A stretch of 64,000 nt of DNA from Haloarcula vallismortis ATCC 29715 (GCF_000337775.1 NZ_AOLQ01000040.1:1-64000), one strand, 5' to 3'; numbered from the stretch's first letter, positions 36,195-45,774 are shown. Numbers and translations: made by a program. Notes: generated by a model from the sequence alone, not told the origin.

Positions 36195-38279
36195 TTACAA
36201 TACTTGATCAAGTGATAATGATGTACTCCAATGTAGGCCGTTTTCTGTTCGCACTGGGACTTCCTCCATATTAAGGAATCTCAACAACTCCGACTCAGAA
36301 ACACTAAATTCTCCGATAGTTCCAGAGCTGAGGTATTGCTTATCAATATTCTCGATATATGGTATAATTAAGCTCCCTAGCCCCCTATTATCTGTAGTAT
36401 ATGTTATCATATTTACAGTATACTCATTCCCTTCCGGTTCGATTTTGAGCACATTTGGTATTCCGCTTTCGGCTTGGGCTACAGTAACACTACCATCACC
36501 AACCACAATATACTGCCCCCCGAGGACACTCTCACCGCGTGCGATAGTAAGCGCCGCTCGGAGCGGGAACCCACAGTTCAACAACCGTGCGACCGTCTCA
36601 CCGATGCGAATCGCGCCGTCGTTTAGCACTTCGTTGAGCGTGACGATGCCAGCAATTGCACCTTTTTCGACGAGCGCCAATCCCTGATTGTAGGAGTTAC
36701 AGGCGTTCAGCAGGAACGTGTCGATGCCGACCGAATCAACTGTCGTCACGTCGAGCTTGCCGTCGGAGCAGACGAAGCCATCGTGCTCCGTATGGCCGAT
36801 ATAGTGGAAGAACTCAGCGTCGGTCGTGAGTACGGTCCTGAGTTCTGCCGTCGTCAGGTCGTCGTGGACCGTGACATCGAACGGCAGGTCGTCGCGGCTG
36901 CCGTACACTTCGTCGACGAGTTGTCGTTCCTCGTCCATTCGGGTGTCGTTCTGGACGACGCGAATCGTGATGTCTTCGGCGTTTGTATCGCGGTCGAGTC
37001 GGTGCTCGAACGCCGCTTTGGTCAGCTTACTCGCACCGATGGGGATGCTGTCCCCGATCCAGGCCTGTTCGAGTGAGTCCTCGGCCTGCGGTTCGACGTA
37101 GTCCGTCTCGGTTGGGGCGGTGGCGGCGTCGGAACTCGCGGCGCGGGTGATGACGTCGTCCCTGGTGAACTCGGCTTCTGCCTCCGCCGGAACACTCGCC
37201 TGTTGGAGCCGTTGCTGCTGGTGTGTCCGGACAATAGCGAGGTCGTCAACGACGTAGGGCAGTTGCTCTGCGTTCGTCGGCACCGGGTCGATGTGCGTCG
37301 TCAGCCGCCACTTCGGGATATGGTCCTCGATAACGTCGTACGGGACCTGCAGGTAGGTGGCGACTTGCTCCGCCAGCGGTTGCTGGTACAGCGACTGGAA
37401 ATCGAGGTCGACATACGGTTCGATAGCCGCTCGCTCGTGCAGGTCGATCTGGTGGAACCCCTCGGTGCGTGTGACACAATCGAGGAAGAACAGACGTTTG
37501 AGTGTGCGTCCGACCTCCGACTCGAAGCCGCGTGCGGTGTCGAGCGAGTAAGTAAACCCCGTGTCGGTCGTGAGTCGCGGCGTGGATGCGGGGACGAGCG
37601 AGGCACCGAGGTAATACGAAAGCGGTGCGGCGACGAAGACGGACGCGAGGTCGGGCGGTAGTTCGAGCGTGACACCGGTGTCCGGTCTGTCGATATCCGC
37701 CGGAATGTCGAGACTGTCACCGACCTCAATCGCCGGCGGATGGCCGCGGAGCGTCGGATAGGAGCGCTCGGGGTCGTAGGCCTTGAGCGCCGATCCGAAG
37801 GTCTCGACTGCGGCCATCACGTCTCTCGGGTTCTCGGTCGTCGTAACTGTGGCTGCGGGCCGGTCGTGCTGGGACCGAGCGCCGATGAGCACGTCCGTCG
37901 GGGCGTCGAACTCGATGCGGGTCCGGTCCGAGTCGACGGTGACCTCCATCGCGGTGTCCTCGACTCGCATGTACGTCTTGATCTGTGTCAGCGGATCAAG
38001 CACGTAGTCATCCGCCGGTAGCGTCTCCGATTCGAACTGGGCAACCTCGGCGGCTATCGCTCCGCCGTCGTCGCGGACGTACACCATGACGACCGTCGGA
38101 AGTTCGATAGCGCGGGTGCGCATCCGGACAGCGTCCCCGACCGGATACTGGAACACGTCTGTCGCCGCCTTTTTGCGCCCGATGGGGGCCGGCGTGTGTA
38201 TCCGATAGCGCTGGCGCTCGATCTGATCAATGACCGCGAGCCCGGGTCGGTCGTCCAGCGGTTCGAACGTTAGAGTCAT
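36195..38279 (-). CDS. CHAT-like caspase-family protein
   Basis: The 694-residue protein has a large N-terminal half (residues 1-415) with no domain I recognise, an acidic linker, and a C-terminal caspase/CHAT-like domain from about 425. The catalytic dyad fits H496 in FFHYIGHTEHDG and C527 in LLNACNSYNQG, followed by GAIAGIVTLNEVL. CHAT proteases often act in cell death or defence. The ATG at 38279 (MTLTFEPLDDRPG) is preferred over one 54 bases upstream. The last 110 codons or so are AT-rich, unlike the rest, and end in the AT-rich block that holds the peptide gene. Protease activity is inferred from the dyad only. Confidence 0.78.
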   Translation of the reverse strand: MTLTFEPLDDRPGLAVIDQIERQRYRIHTPAPIGRKKAATDVFQYPVGDAVRMRTRAIELPTVVMVYVRDDGGAIAAEVAQFESETLPADDYVLDPLTQIKTYMRVEDTAMEVTVDSDRTRIEFDAPTDVLIGARSQHDRPAATVTTTENPRDVMAAVETFGSALKAYDPERSYPTLRGHPPAIEVGDSLDIPADIDRPDTGVTLELPPDLASVFVAAPLSYYLGASLVPASTPRLTTDTGFTYSLDTARGFESEVGRTLKRLFFLDCVTRTEGFHQIDLHERAAIEPYVDLDFQSLYQQPLAEQVATYLQVPYDVIEDHIPKWRLTTHIDPVPTNAEQLPYVVDDLAIVRTHQQQRLQQASVPAEAEAEFTRDDVITRAASSDAATAPTETDYVEPQAEDSLEQAWIGDSIPIGASKLTKAAFEHRLDRDTNAEDITIRVVQNDTRMDEERQLVDEVYGSRDDLPFDVTVHDDLTTAELRTVLTTDAEFFHYIGHTEHDGFVCSDGKLDVTTVDSVGIDTFLLNACNSYNQGLALVEKGAIAGIVTLNEVLNDGAIRIGETVARLLNCGFPLRAALTIARGESVLGGQYIVVGDGSVTVAQAESGIPNVLKIEPEGNEYTVNMITYTTDNRGLGSLIIPYIENIDKQYLSSGTIGEFSVSESELLRFLNMEEVPVRTENGLHWSTSLSLDQVL

Positions 38280-38423
38280 ATAATAAACGAGGGGGGCAGT
38301 AGTACTCTCGTACAGTGAGAACGACAGAGACAATCAAAAAGATATCGCCGGCGACGTTCCGCCACAGTCAGGACGGCTTGCTGGGCGAAGCGAGTAAGGG
38401 CCACCCGATCTAATACTGGCGTA

Positions 38424-38876
38424 GTGAAAGAGTTCGAGCGCAAACAGTTGCTGGAGCGCGTCGAACGCGACAGCGCGACCGTCGGCGCGGAGATCCCCGA
38501 CGAGATCACCGTCCAGGGCGAGGAGATCGAACTCCAGTCGTTCGTCTTCGAGATCAAGCGTCGGGACACGGTTCCGCGGGGCGAGCGCGAGCGCGTCGAG
38601 CAGGCGAAAAAGAACCTGCGGCGGGAGCGCCTCCAGCGCAAGCAACGCATCGAGGACAACGAAGTGAGCTACGAGCGCGGCGAGGAGCTGGCCACGGCTA
38701 TCATCGGCATCGACCGGGCGCTCAACGCGCTCGAACAGCTCGGCGCGGCGGACATCGAACAGGAAGCGCAGGCACAGGAGGCAGCCGACAGGAAGCGCTG
38801 GATGAAGTTCCTCCAGAAAGCACTGGGCCACGAGGACGCGGACTCCGGCACGGGTCGTGCCGGGCGGAGCTACTAA
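38424..38876 (+). CDS. Conserved haloarchaeal coiled-coil-type protein (DUF5788-like)
   Basis: This 150-residue protein starts at a GTG. Residues 1-50 contain the strand-rich segment IPDEITVQGEEIELQSFVFE; residues 50-130 are highly charged helix (ERERVEQAKKNLRRERLQRK). I recognise the type as DUF5788, function unknown. The stop is one base before the ATG of polX, so it is very probably in the same operon as polX and the Mut7-C RNase gene. A role alongside DNA repair is inference from this context. Confidence 0.7.
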   Translation: MKEFERKQLLERVERDSATVGAEIPDEITVQGEEIELQSFVFEIKRRDTVPRGERERVEQAKKNLRRERLQRKQRIEDNEVSYERGEELATAIIGIDRALNALEQLGAADIEQEAQAQEAADRKRWMKFLQKALGHEDADSGTGRAGRSY

Positions 38877-38877
38877 C

Positions 38878-40614
38878 ATGAGTCGGAACGACGAAATAGC
38901 GACACTGCTCGAAGAGTTCGCCGACCTGCTGGACGCGAAAGGCGTGGAGTACAAGCCCCGCGCGTACCGCCGGGCGGCCGAGAACATCAGGGCCTTCCCC
39001 GGAGCAATCGAGGGCCTGGCCGCCGAGGGCGAGGACAGCGTCGGCGAGATAGACGGTGTCGGTGACGCCATCTCCGCGAAGGTGATCGAGTACTTCGAGA
39101 CCGGCGAAATCGAGGAGCTGACCGAGCTCCGAGAGGAACTCCCGGTCGAGATGGACGCGCTCACAGCGGTCGAAGGTATCGGTCCGAAATCCGTCGGCTC
39201 GCTGTACGAAGCGCTTGGCATCACCACCCTCAATGAACTAGAAGCGGCCGCCGAGGCCGGCGAGATACAGGAAGTCTCGGGTTTCGGCGCGAAAACGGAG
39301 CAGAACATCCTCGACAACATCGACTTCGCCCGCGAGGCCCACGAGCGGTCGTTGCTGGGCGAGGCCCGTCCGCACGGCGACCGGATTCGGGGCTACATGG
39401 CCGCTGGCGACGCCGTGGCCGAGTGTGCCCTCGGCGGCTCTATCCGCCGCTGGCGACCAACTATCGGCGACGTTGACGTCCTTGTCGGGAGCACCGACCC
39501 CGACGCCGTCGTCCAGCGGTTCGCCGACTGGGACGGGCTCGACCGGGTCATCGAATCCGGCGAGACGAAAGCGAGCGCCTACGCGGACGACGTGCGGGTC
39601 GACCTGCGAATCGTCGACCCCTCGGAGTTCGGCGCGGCGCTGCAGTATTTCACCGGCAGCAAGGACCACAACGTCGCGGTCCGCAACCGCGCCATCGAGC
39701 GGGACCTGAAGGTCAACGAGTACGGCGTCTTCGACGTGGAAGGTGTCGAGGACGACGACCAACGGGCCGGCGAACTGGTGGCCAGCGAGAGCGAGGAAGC
39801 CGTCTACGACGCGCTGGGGATGGAGTGGGTGCCGCCGGAACTCCGCGAGAACCGCGGCGAAGTCGAGGCGGCCGCCGACGGGTCGCTCCCGGACCTGCTG
39901 GCCGAGGGCGAGGTCCGCGGCGACATCCACACTCACACCAACTGGTCCGACGGGGGCAACACTATCGCTGAGATGGTCGAGGGCGCTGCCGCGTTCGGCC
40001 ACGACTACCTCGCTGTCACGGACCACGCGACCGGGCCGGGGATGGTCGGCGGCGTCGGCGTCCCGGACGAGAAGCTCCGCGAGCAGATAGAAGAAGTCGA
40101 GTCGGTCGCAGCGGACGCCGACATCGGCGTGTTCACCGGCGTCGAAGCCAACATCGCCGGGGATGGCAGTGTCTCTGTCGCCGATGACCTGCTAGCGGAA
40201 CTGGACGTGGTCGTCGCCTCGCCACACGCAGCGCTGGACGGCGACGGAACCGACCGACTCGTTGCGGCCGCAGAACATCCCCACGTGAACGTCATCGGGC
40301 ATCCGACGGGGCGCTATCTGAACCGCCGGGAAGGGCTGGATATCGACATCGAGCGTCTCGCAGCAGTTGCCGCCGACAACGAGACAGCGCTCGAAATCAA
40401 CGCCAATCCCGCCCGACTGGATCTCGGCGGCGGGACGGTCAAGCAGGCTGTCGAGTCCGGGGCGACAATCGTCATCAACACGGACGCCCACAGCCCGGGC
40501 AACCTCGAACTGCTCCGCTATGGCGTTCACACAGCGCGGCGGGGGTGGGCCGAGACGGCGGACGTGCTGAACACGCGCGACGCCGAAGGGCTCCGTGAGT
40601 TCCTCGATGCCTGA
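38878..40614 (+). CDS. polX: DNA polymerase X family with PHP domain
   Basis: The 578 residues comprise an N-terminal HhH/8-kDa region with [15 protein letters not shown] (residues 55-69), a second hairpin [13 protein letters not shown], and the nucleotidyltransferase core with [18 protein letters not shown] (D198, D200) and a third aspartate D242 (VRVDLRIV). A C-terminal PHP domain begins at [12 protein letters not shown] (H351, H353). This is the bacterial/archaeal PolX design: gap-filling polymerase with a metal-dependent exonuclease. Its stop overlaps the next ATG by 8 bases. Confidence 0.94.
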   Translation: MSRNDEIATLLEEFADLLDAKGVEYKPRAYRRAAENIRAFPGAIEGLAAEGEDSVGEIDGVGDAISAKVIEYFETGEIEELTELREELPVEMDALTAVEGIGPKSVGSLYEALGITTLNELEAAAEAGEIQEVSGFGAKTEQNILDNIDFAREAHERSLLGEARPHGDRIRGYMAAGDAVAECALGGSIRRWRPTIGDVDVLVGSTDPDAVVQRFADWDGLDRVIESGETKASAYADDVRVDLRIVDPSEFGAALQYFTGSKDHNVAVRNRAIERDLKVNEYGVFDVEGVEDDDQRAGELVASESEEAVYDALGMEWVPPELRENRGEVEAAADGSLPDLLAEGEVRGDIHTHTNWSDGGNTIAEMVEGAAAFGHDYLAVTDHATGPGMVGGVGVPDEKLREQIEEVESVAADADIGVFTGVEANIAGDGSVSVADDLLAELDVVVASPHAALDGDGTDRLVAAAEHPHVNVIGHPTGRYLNRREGLDIDIERLAAVAADNETALEINANPARLDLGGGTVKQAVESGATIVINTDAHSPGNLELLRYGVHTARRGWAETADVLNTRDAEGLREFLDA

Positions 40615-41071
40615 CGATGAAGCTCCGGAGCGGCTGGTGCTCGACGCGATGCTCGGGAAACTCGCCACCTATCTGCGGATGTGTGGCTACGACACGGCTT
40701 ACGGACTGGACCGGGATGCCGAGGCCGACGACGATATCTTGGAACTGGCCGACAGTGAGGACCGACTGCTGATAACCCGGGACAGGGACCTCGCCGCTCG
40801 CGCGCCGGACAGCGTCCTCCTCAGCAATCGAGAAATCGACGGACAGTTGCGGGAACTCGCTGACGCCGGCTTCCAGCTCTCGCTCGCGCCGGAGCCGGCC
40901 CACTGTGGCGTCTGTAACGGGTCGGTCGAACAGGTCGACTCAGTGGAGCCCACCCCGGAGTACGCGCCGAGTGCGGACGAGGAAGCGGTCTGGCGCTGTA
41001 CCGACTGCGAGCAGCACTTCTGGAAAGGAAGCCACTGGGAATCAGTCGCGGCGACGCTGGAGACTCTCTAA
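40607..41071 (+). CDS. Mut7-C RNase-domain protein with zinc ribbon
   Basis: The 154 residues contain the Mut7-C fold related to PIN nucleases: RLVLDAMLGKLATYLRMCGYDT, then RLLITRDRDLAARA. A C-terminal zinc ribbon has CGVCN (about residues 103-107) and CTDCEQHFW (about 135-143). Predicted RNase activity is from family knowledge. The ATG at 40607 overlaps the polX end by 8 bases, so it closes the three-gene operon. Confidence 0.85.
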   Translation: MPDDEAPERLVLDAMLGKLATYLRMCGYDTAYGLDRDAEADDDILELADSEDRLLITRDRDLAARAPDSVLLSNREIDGQLRELADAGFQLSLAPEPAHCGVCNGSVEQVDSVEPTPEYAPSADEEAVWRCTDCEQHFWKGSHWESVAATLETL

Positions 41072-41094
41072 AGTACAACGATAATCGAGCGGCG

Positions 41095-42114
41095 CTACAG
41101 TTCCTCAGCCACGGCGACGGCCTCGTCGGTCGTCCCCTCTACGACTACGCCCGTCGTGACGTCGCCTTCGGTCCAGTAGACGACAGCCCTGTCGTCACGC
41201 TCGACTGCAGTGGCGTTCTGCCCGTTCACCTGCACCGCCGTCCCGTTCTCCACGTCGTCCAGATAGCTCGACGCGCCGGTCGCGGTCAGGACCGTTACGT
41301 TCTCCCCATTAGCGTCGTACTGCTGGACCACAGCCGTACTCTCGGGCCGGCTGATGTACCGGGCTTCCTCGAAGGTCCCGTTCTCGTATTCGGGCAGGTC
41401 CATATCCGTCGCGGACTGAGCCGCGTCGTAGGAGTCGTACGTTTCGACGGTCGTGACGGCGACCCGGTCAGCCGGCGGATCGAATTGGCTGTCGTCGATG
41501 CTGACGTTGAAGTTCGTCTCCTCGACGATGAGTTCCGTCCGGTTTGTCCCGTCGTCGGTGGTCATCTTGTGGACGCGGTAGTCCTCGGTGTCGACCCACA
41601 GCGTCGTGTTCGGCGCATCGACGCTCTCGTTGGTCGGTTCGAGGTCGAGAACGTACGTCGACTCACCGTTGACCGCCTCAGTCCCGCGGAGCGTCGCAGT
41701 GACGTTCTCCTCGGGAACCGGGTCCGTCGTGTCGTTCATCGCCACGGACTCCGCGGTCAGTTCGCGGGCATACGACTGATTCTCGCCGACTGCCCAGACG
41801 ACGGTCCCGTTCGTCCCCATCTCGTAGGACCGGTTCTCGCTCGTGACGGCAGCCCACGTCTTGTTCGGCTCAGCGGCGGCATATTCGACCGTCGCAGTCT
41901 TCGAATCAGAATTGTTCGCGACGGTCACCGTCGCCGTTCCGGTAATCGTCTCTGCTCCATCGTAGCGCTGCTCGGTCCGGTCCAGCACGTCGTCGCCGGA
42001 CGGCTGCCCCATCTCGCTGAGGCCGGATACGCCAGCGACCGCCCCAGCGGCCAGCAGTCCGATGGTGACAAACACAGCGACGATAGCCAGTCTCCGTCCG
42101 GTATTGGCTGTCAT
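41095..42114 (-). CDS. LolA-like exported protein
   Basis: The 339-residue protein begins with an N-terminal membrane anchor or signal (RRLAIVAVFVTIGLLAAGAVAGV). The rest is a Thr/Asn/Asp-rich beta protein with QRYDGAETITGTATVTV and TTLWVDTEDYRVHKM, features of the LolA/DUF4367-type lipoprotein-sorting fold. Many N-x-S/T sites suggest glycosylation outside the cell. It is divergent from a LolD/MacB-type ABC exporter, so it may be its periplasm-side partner; that link is inferred from position. Confidence 0.75.
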   Translation of the reverse strand: MTANTGRRLAIVAVFVTIGLLAAGAVAGVSGLSEMGQPSGDDVLDRTEQRYDGAETITGTATVTVANNSDSKTATVEYAAAEPNKTWAAVTSENRSYEMGTNGTVVWAVGENQSYARELTAESVAMNDTTDPVPEENVTATLRGTEAVNGESTYVLDLEPTNESVDAPNTTLWVDTEDYRVHKMTTDDGTNRTELIVEETNFNVSIDDSQFDPPADRVAVTTVETYDSYDAAQSATDMDLPEYENGTFEEARYISRPESTAVVQQYDANGENVTVLTATGASSYLDDVENGTAVQVNGQNATAVERDDRAVVYWTEGDVTTGVVVEGTTDEAVAVAEEL

Positions 42115-42230
42115 TGTCCTGCCTTAGGACTGGAGTAGTAAGTGGGTTGCTCCTCTCACACCGAGAAAGACTATCGCCGAGCGTGCCTGCGGTCGAACCC
42201 CTCATTGCCGTCCGGTCCGTATGCGTGGCC

Positions 42231-42938
42231 GTGAGCGAGTCAGCGAACACGACCGTCCGTGTCGACGGCGTCAGCAAGCAGTACGACCTCGGCGGGACGG
42301 TGATGGCGCTCGACGACGTGAGCCTTGACCTTTCAGCGGGGTCGTACACGGCGGTGATGGGGCCGAGCGGCTCCGGAAAGAGCACCCTATTGAACCTCAT
42401 CGGCGGACTGGACACGCCGTCGTCGGGGCGGGTCGTCGTCAACGGACAGGACGTTTCGGCAGCCAGCGAAGCCGAGCGGGCCGACATCCGTGGGACAGAG
42501 GTGGGATTTGTCTTCCAAACGTTCAATCTCATGCCGCGACTGTCCGCAGTGGAGAACGTCGCGCTGCCACTCGTCTTCGACGGCTGGGACCGGGACCGCC
42601 GCCGCGAGCGGGCCGCGTCGCTGCTCTCGGAGGTGGGTCTCGCCGACCGCACCGACCACGTCCCGTCGGAACTCAGTGGCGGCCAGCGCCAGCGGGTCGC
42701 CATCGCCCGAGCGCTGTCGACCGACCCGGCCCTGATTCTCGCCGACGAGCCGACCGGCAACGTCGACACTGATACCGGTGCCCAGATACTGGACCTGTTC
42801 GACGACCTCCACGCGGCCGGCAACACCTTCCTGCTGGTGACCCACGAACGTCACGTCGCCGAGCGGGCCGAGCGCATCGTCCACGTCGAGGACGGCCACA
42901 TCCAGTCCATCGAGGACGTCTCCGGGGGGCAGCACTGA
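42231..42938 (+). CDS. ABC transporter ATP-binding protein (MacB/LolD type)
   Basis: The 235-residue ATPase has Walker A GPSGSGKST, Q-loop VFQTFNLMPRLSAVENV, signature ELSGGQRQRVAIARAL, and Walker B ALILADEPTGNVD. The TFNLMP and TGNVD features are typical of the LolD/MacB/FtsE group, which are mechanical exporters. The start is GTG at 42231; an upstream extension would run through the divergent promoter region. It overlaps the permease ATG in TGATG. Confidence 0.93.
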   Translation: MSESANTTVRVDGVSKQYDLGGTVMALDDVSLDLSAGSYTAVMGPSGSGKSTLLNLIGGLDTPSSGRVVVNGQDVSAASEAERADIRGTEVGFVFQTFNLMPRLSAVENVALPLVFDGWDRDRRRERAASLLSEVGLADRTDHVPSELSGGQRQRVAIARALSTDPALILADEPTGNVDTDTGAQILDLFDDLHAAGNTFLLVTHERHVAERAERIVHVEDGHIQSIEDVSGGQH

Positions 42939-44173
42939 TGGACACCGGCGAGAGCGTGCGCATCACGCTCCGGTCTATCCGGGCCCACAAACTCCGGTCG
43001 GCGCTGACTGTCATCGGCGTCGTCATCGGTATCGCCTCGGTTATCACCTTCGCCACGTTCGGGGCCAGCGTCGAGGCTGAAATCGTCGGCGACATCGAGA
43101 CATCGAACGCGGGCAACATCTACGTCTTCGGGACCCCGGCGGACGACGACGATTTCGACCGGACGCTCCAGCCGGTGTTCACCGAGTACGACATCCAACA
43201 GTTGGAGCGTATTGCGGGCGTAGAGGCGGTGCTCCCGCGGGGTATCGTCCAGACACAATCGATACAGCATGGGGATCAGACACTCGCCAGACAGCAGGTC
43301 ACGGCGACACGGCCGGCCAGCTTCACGCAAAACGTCCTCGTCGAGGGGCGTTCCTTCGAGGCCGACGAGGAAGCCGTCGTCGTCAACGAGCGCATGGCCG
43401 GGTCGTTCTCCGAGAACCTCACGGCTGGTGAACGGCTCACGATGACGATGCCCGACGGGAGCGAGCGCAACGTCACAGTGGTCGGCGTCGTCAACGGGAC
43501 CCGCGGCGAAGTCCCAGTCAGCGAGTTTGCCCGCCAGCCGCGGGTGTACGTCCCCATCGACCCGTTTTACGACTCGGTCGTCGAGAGCCCGTCAGCAGGT
43601 GTGCGACAGCGCGCGTACCCGCAGGTGACGCTCGTCGTCGACCCGCGGGCGATTCCGGAGACACAGTCGGCGATTCAGACGTATCTCTCCGGCGAGTCCG
43701 ACGCGCGGTCGCTGTCGGCCGACGACACGGAACTGGTCGCCCGGTCCGGGAACGACTTCGTCGAGGAGATCAGCGACGTCATCGAGCGCATCACGCGCTT
43801 CGTCACCGGTATCGCCGTCATCGCACTCGTCGTGGGCGCTATCGGCATCGCCAACGTGATGCTCGTCAGCGTCACCGAGCGGACCCGCGAGATTGGCATC
43901 ATGAAAGCAGTCGGGGCGCGTAACCGCGACGTGATGCAGGTGTTCCTCGTCGAGGCCGCGCTGCTCGGGACGCTTGGCTCGCTGCTTGGGGTCCCGCTGG
44001 GACTCCTCGTCGGCTACGGCGCGACTCGGTACGCCGAGGTCACGTTCTCGCTCGCGCCGCTGTGGATGGCGCTTGCGGTCGGCGTTGGCGTGCTTGTCGG
44101 CGTCGTCGCCGGTCTTTACCCGGCGTGGCGAGCCGCGCGGGTCGACCCCATCGACGCGCTCAGATACGAGTGA
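42938..44173 (+). CDS. ABC transporter permease (FtsX/MacB type)
   Basis: The 411-residue permease has TM1 at about residues 20-42 (RSALTVIGVVIGIASVITF), a large extracytoplasmic MacB-PCD domain from about 50 to 270, and three C-terminal spans. The coupling motif TERTREIGIMKAVGARNRDV (about residue 312) is characteristic of FtsX-fold permeases, and YPAWRAARVDPIDALRYE ends the protein. With the ATPase it likely exports or extracts a lipoprotein or peptide; the divergent LolA-like protein is a candidate partner. Confidence 0.93.
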   Translation: MDTGESVRITLRSIRAHKLRSALTVIGVVIGIASVITFATFGASVEAEIVGDIETSNAGNIYVFGTPADDDDFDRTLQPVFTEYDIQQLERIAGVEAVLPRGIVQTQSIQHGDQTLARQQVTATRPASFTQNVLVEGRSFEADEEAVVVNERMAGSFSENLTAGERLTMTMPDGSERNVTVVGVVNGTRGEVPVSEFARQPRVYVPIDPFYDSVVESPSAGVRQRAYPQVTLVVDPRAIPETQSAIQTYLSGESDARSLSADDTELVARSGNDFVEEISDVIERITRFVTGIAVIALVVGAIGIANVMLVSVTERTREIGIMKAVGARNRDVMQVFLVEAALLGTLGSLLGVPLGLLVGYGATRYAEVTFSLAPLWMALAVGVGVLVGVVAGLYPAWRAARVDPIDALRYE

Positions 44174-44225
44174 GCCCTACCCGGATTCAGAACACCGAAA
44201 TACGTGGTCGTCGTACCGACGGGCC

Positions 44226-44705
44226 ATGACCCTCTCGGAGGAGGCCCGCGAACGGCTCGCCGACATCGTCGAGCTCCAGCCGACGAAAAACGGCGAGTTA
44301 CAGGAGCGCTGGGACATGGATAGCGGGAGCGAGGTCCACCAGTACCTCGAATCCGAACTCAAGGAGTACTACTACCGCAACGACAACAGCCTCATCTGTG
44401 CGACGCCGGAGGCGACGACACTCATCGACGGCGAGGACTCGGAACGGATACAGACGGTGACGGTCACCCCGCTCCAGCAGGCCATCGTCGACGTGATCGC
44501 CGGCCCCGACGAGGAGAGCCAGAGTGTCGTGGCCGTGTTACACGCCCTCCGCGAGGTTGGCGAAGACCGTGACACCGACGACGTTCGCTCCGCGCTCCGG
44601 AGCCTTGCAGACAAGGGTATCGTGGAGACAGTCGAGAAGACCGTGCCGACGTTCAGGCTGGCCGTTCCGCGCGACGAACTGGACATCGAGCTATCTGAGG
44701 AGTGA
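44226..44705 (+). CDS. Conserved haloarchaeal protein, possible winged helix (DUF5797-like)
   Basis: This 159-residue acidic protein is divided into an N-terminal helical/HTH-like part (LSEEARERLADIVELQP, then a segment ending LKEYYYRND) and a C-terminal part (residues 80-150) that reads like a winged helix (VRSALRSLADKGIVETVE). I recognise the family name DUF5797 but no function. A transcription-regulator role is plausible. It lies 52 bases after the permease gene on the same strand. Confidence 0.65.
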   Translation: MTLSEEARERLADIVELQPTKNGELQERWDMDSGSEVHQYLESELKEYYYRNDNSLICATPEATTLIDGEDSERIQTVTVTPLQQAIVDVIAGPDEESQSVVAVLHALREVGEDRDTDDVRSALRSLADKGIVETVEKTVPTFRLAVPRDELDIELSEE

Positions 44706-44727
44706 GGGCGGCCCGCAGTACCGTCAG

Positions 44728-45774
44728 TTACTCTGACAGTCCCGGCCGCTGGCGGCGGCGTCGGCGTTCTAACACCCGTTGTATTGCGTTGCCAGGTCCG
44801 CCGTCGAGGGGCCACTCCATCGACCGCCACGCCGGGGGCTCGGGCTCGTAAGACGGGCACTGCCCCCGACACTCCGCCGCTGTCGGCAGACAGTCTTTCG
44901 CCGCGCAGTAGGGATAGACGCCAGTCTCGTCGGCAGTAAGTTGGAAGTGCCTGCAATCGGGACGCATTGTATCCGCATACGCGCGCCACCCGCGAGCGTA
45001 CGCTCGCTCCGCGATGGCGAGTCGGCGCTCTCGCTTCCAGCCGGTGTCCACGTACTCGAACCGCGCCGCGCTGGTGTCGTCGTCCGGCCGGTCGAGAATG
45101 CGCGTTCCGGGCTCGTCGACTGAGAGCGACCGCGGCTGCCAGACCGCTTCGGCCGTCGCCTGCTCGGGGTCGACAGTCAACACGCCGGCGGCCGCGGGCA
45201 GGTCCGCCAGCAGTATCGGCTCGACACGCTCGTCGGTCGCCGCTGTCGCGACCCACACCTCGTCGGCCAGCGACAGGGCGATGTCCCGCTGTAGTTGCGG
45301 GACGAGGTTCCTAGCGGCGCTGGCATTCAGATCTGGTTTGTTCTCGATGGCGATGACTCGCCGGAGCCAGTCCGGATAGGGTCGCACCCGGCGGATTTCG
45401 ATGCGATTGCCCCGCTTTCTGGTTTCGATGGCATCCCGGTCGGCCGCCTCGTGAATCGACTCCCGGACGTACCGCCACGGATAGCCCGGATCGGGCAGCG
45501 CGTCGCGGTAGTAGGTCCAGTCAGCCGGTGCGTTCTGCAGGACGTGCAGAAGGTCGGAGTCGAACGGATCAGCGCCGAACGTCGCCCGCTCACGGAGTCC
45601 GTCGGGGTCACACTCCAGTACAATCGTATCCCAGCGGCGGTGTTTCGTCCCGAACTGTCTGGCGACCAGCACCGCCGCGTCGTCGGCCGGCGACCACGCT
45701 CGTTCGGCCCACTGGCAGACAGACAACTCGAAGGCGAACTCAGAGTCCGGGTCAGCTCCACCGCTCGGTGTCAC
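44728..45774 (-). CDS. Putative PD-(D/E)XK nuclease with iron-staple cysteines (DUF5787-like)
   Basis: The 348-residue protein contains WDTIVLE (D49) and, after a winged-helix-like middle segment (residues 80-130), VIAIENKPD with E144-x-K146. Together these make a credible PD-(D/E)XK active site. One cysteine lies before the core (C20) and a cluster after it: C274, C290, C295, C302, C306. Such a split, one N-terminal plus three or more C-terminal, resembles the 4Fe-4S iron staple of AddB and Cas4 nucleases. I recognise only DUF5787, so the nuclease call is my inference. Confidence 0.55.
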   Translation of the reverse strand: MTPSGGADPDSEFAFELSVCQWAERAWSPADDAAVLVARQFGTKHRRWDTIVLECDPDGLRERATFGADPFDSDLLHVLQNAPADWTYYRDALPDPGYPWRYVRESIHEAADRDAIETRKRGNRIEIRRVRPYPDWLRRVIAIENKPDLNASAARNLVPQLQRDIALSLADEVWVATAATDERVEPILLADLPAAAGVLTVDPEQATAEAVWQPRSLSVDEPGTRILDRPDDDTSAARFEYVDTGWKRERRLAIAERAYARGWRAYADTMRPDCRHFQLTADETGVYPYCAAKDCLPTAAECRGQCPSYEPEPPAWRSMEWPLDGGPGNAIQRVLERRRRRQRPGLSE

